Part shown: one piece after another, positions 7,047 to 7,128 of the stretch
Layout of the letters: each line of letters opens with the position of its first letter
Position numbering within the stretch: position 1 is the stretch's first letter
DNA from: an uncultured Erysipelotrichaceae bacterium
GTDB taxonomy: Bacteria > Bacillota_I > Bacilli_A > RF39 > UBA660
Assembly (NCBI GenBank): GCA_902795755.1
Contig: CADBMO010000073.1
Coordinates: 1-7,128, forward strand
DNA: 7,128 nucleotides
Reading direction: 5' to 3'
The notes under the pieces: model-generated
Told to the model about the DNA's origin: nothing
The model's input: only the letters and a program-made list of their open reading frames with translations
Databases searched by the model: none
Made by a program: the position numbers and the translations under genes

Positions 7047-7128
7047 TTACTTATTTTCTTTTTCACTAATAGCACGTGCTACCTTAATACCATTTGCACC
7101 TGCTTGTGCAAGACCACGTGTGATACCA
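7047..7128 (-). CDS. C-terminal end of a COG2509-like FAD-dependent dehydrogenase (partial, runs off the window)
   Basis: The last 26 codons plus TAA (7047-7049) of a minus-strand gene whose body lies beyond 7128. The visible protein begins GITRGLAQAGANG, continues KVARAI and ends SEKENK. In the longer left copy the same reading frame is preceded by NLYVGGDGAG, giving the combined GDGAGxTRGLxQA signature. This is typical of the C-terminal FAD-contacting segment of uncharacterised FAD-dependent dehydrogenases (COG2509 type), where the Gly-Asp contacts the cofactor. Base composition is visibly more GC-rich than the rest of the window, as expected for a conserved housekeeping-type gene beside AT-rich accessory DNA. 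A terminator follows the stop by 8 nt, so this looks like a native gene end. Whether the full gene is intact cannot be seen. If the window is circular, this and the fragment at position 1 are the same single copy. Confidence 0.75.
   Translation of the reverse strand, partial: GITRGLAQAGANGIKVARAISEKENK
7053..7128. repeat. Right copy of 76-bp perfect direct repeat
   Basis: This is identical to bases 1-76, in the same orientation, separated by a period of 7052 bp. Here the repeat is followed to the left by the natural AAG TAA gene end and a terminator, so this side shows the gene terminus that the left copy leaves outside the window. The arrangement fits a duplicated gene 3' end, a tandem unit or the overlap of a circular sequence. 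Confidence 0.97.

Noticed and set aside
1..7128. Small plasmid or phage genome, suggested by identical ends
   Set aside because: No replication initiator, relaxase, structural phage gene or recombinase is encoded, so a self-replicating element is not supported.

Overview
The window is AT-rich (about three quarters A+T by eye) and reads as a low-GC Gram-positive (Bacillota) accessory locus. Evidence is the strong GGAGG-type Shine-Dalgarno sites, a Sec signal peptide on a very large secreted protein, a downstream lipoprotein, and TGG-encoded Trp with ordinary TAA/TAG stops (genetic code 11). All convincing genes lie on the minus strand, so the locus reads from right to left.

Layout from high to low coordinates. 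At 7047-7128 is the C-terminal end of a conserved FAD-dependent dehydrogenase (COG2509-like), followed by a clean intrinsic terminator (7011-7038). A vegetative promoter (TTGATA, 17 bp, extended -10 TGGTATAAT), a 14-bp palindrome in the leader and a strong ribosome-binding site lead into the main gene at 920-6877. This encodes a 1985-residue secreted RHS/YD-repeat protein. Its parts are an N-terminal secretion and WapA-like region, a YD-repeat shell interrupted by two tandem carbohydrate-binding-like domains, a Gram-positive RHS-associated core, and a variable C-terminal tip. The tip has the His...Asn-Cys signature of a circularly permuted papain/NlpC-P60-like hydrolase. Overlapping its stop codon by 8 bp is a 227-residue lipoprotein gene (244-927), which is the positional candidate for the immunity gene. 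At 1-120, extending perhaps to about 160, lies a second, frameshifted copy of the same dehydrogenase 3' end.

The most unusual structural fact is that the first 76 bases of the window are identical to the last 76. Both lie in the dehydrogenase 3' end, giving a period of 7052 bp. The toxin/immunity module is therefore either flanked by a duplicated gene 3' end in the chromosome (integration or recombination at that end), one unit of a tandem array, or a circular molecule. No recombinase, replication gene, transposase, tRNA or CRISPR array is visible, so the sequence alone cannot choose between these.

Functionally, the toxin would be exported by Sec and display its tip at or beyond the cell surface. 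A membrane-anchored lipoprotein immunity protein fits a toxin that acts outside the cytoplasm. Toxin and immunity roles are inferred from architecture and gene order; no activity is shown by the sequence itself.
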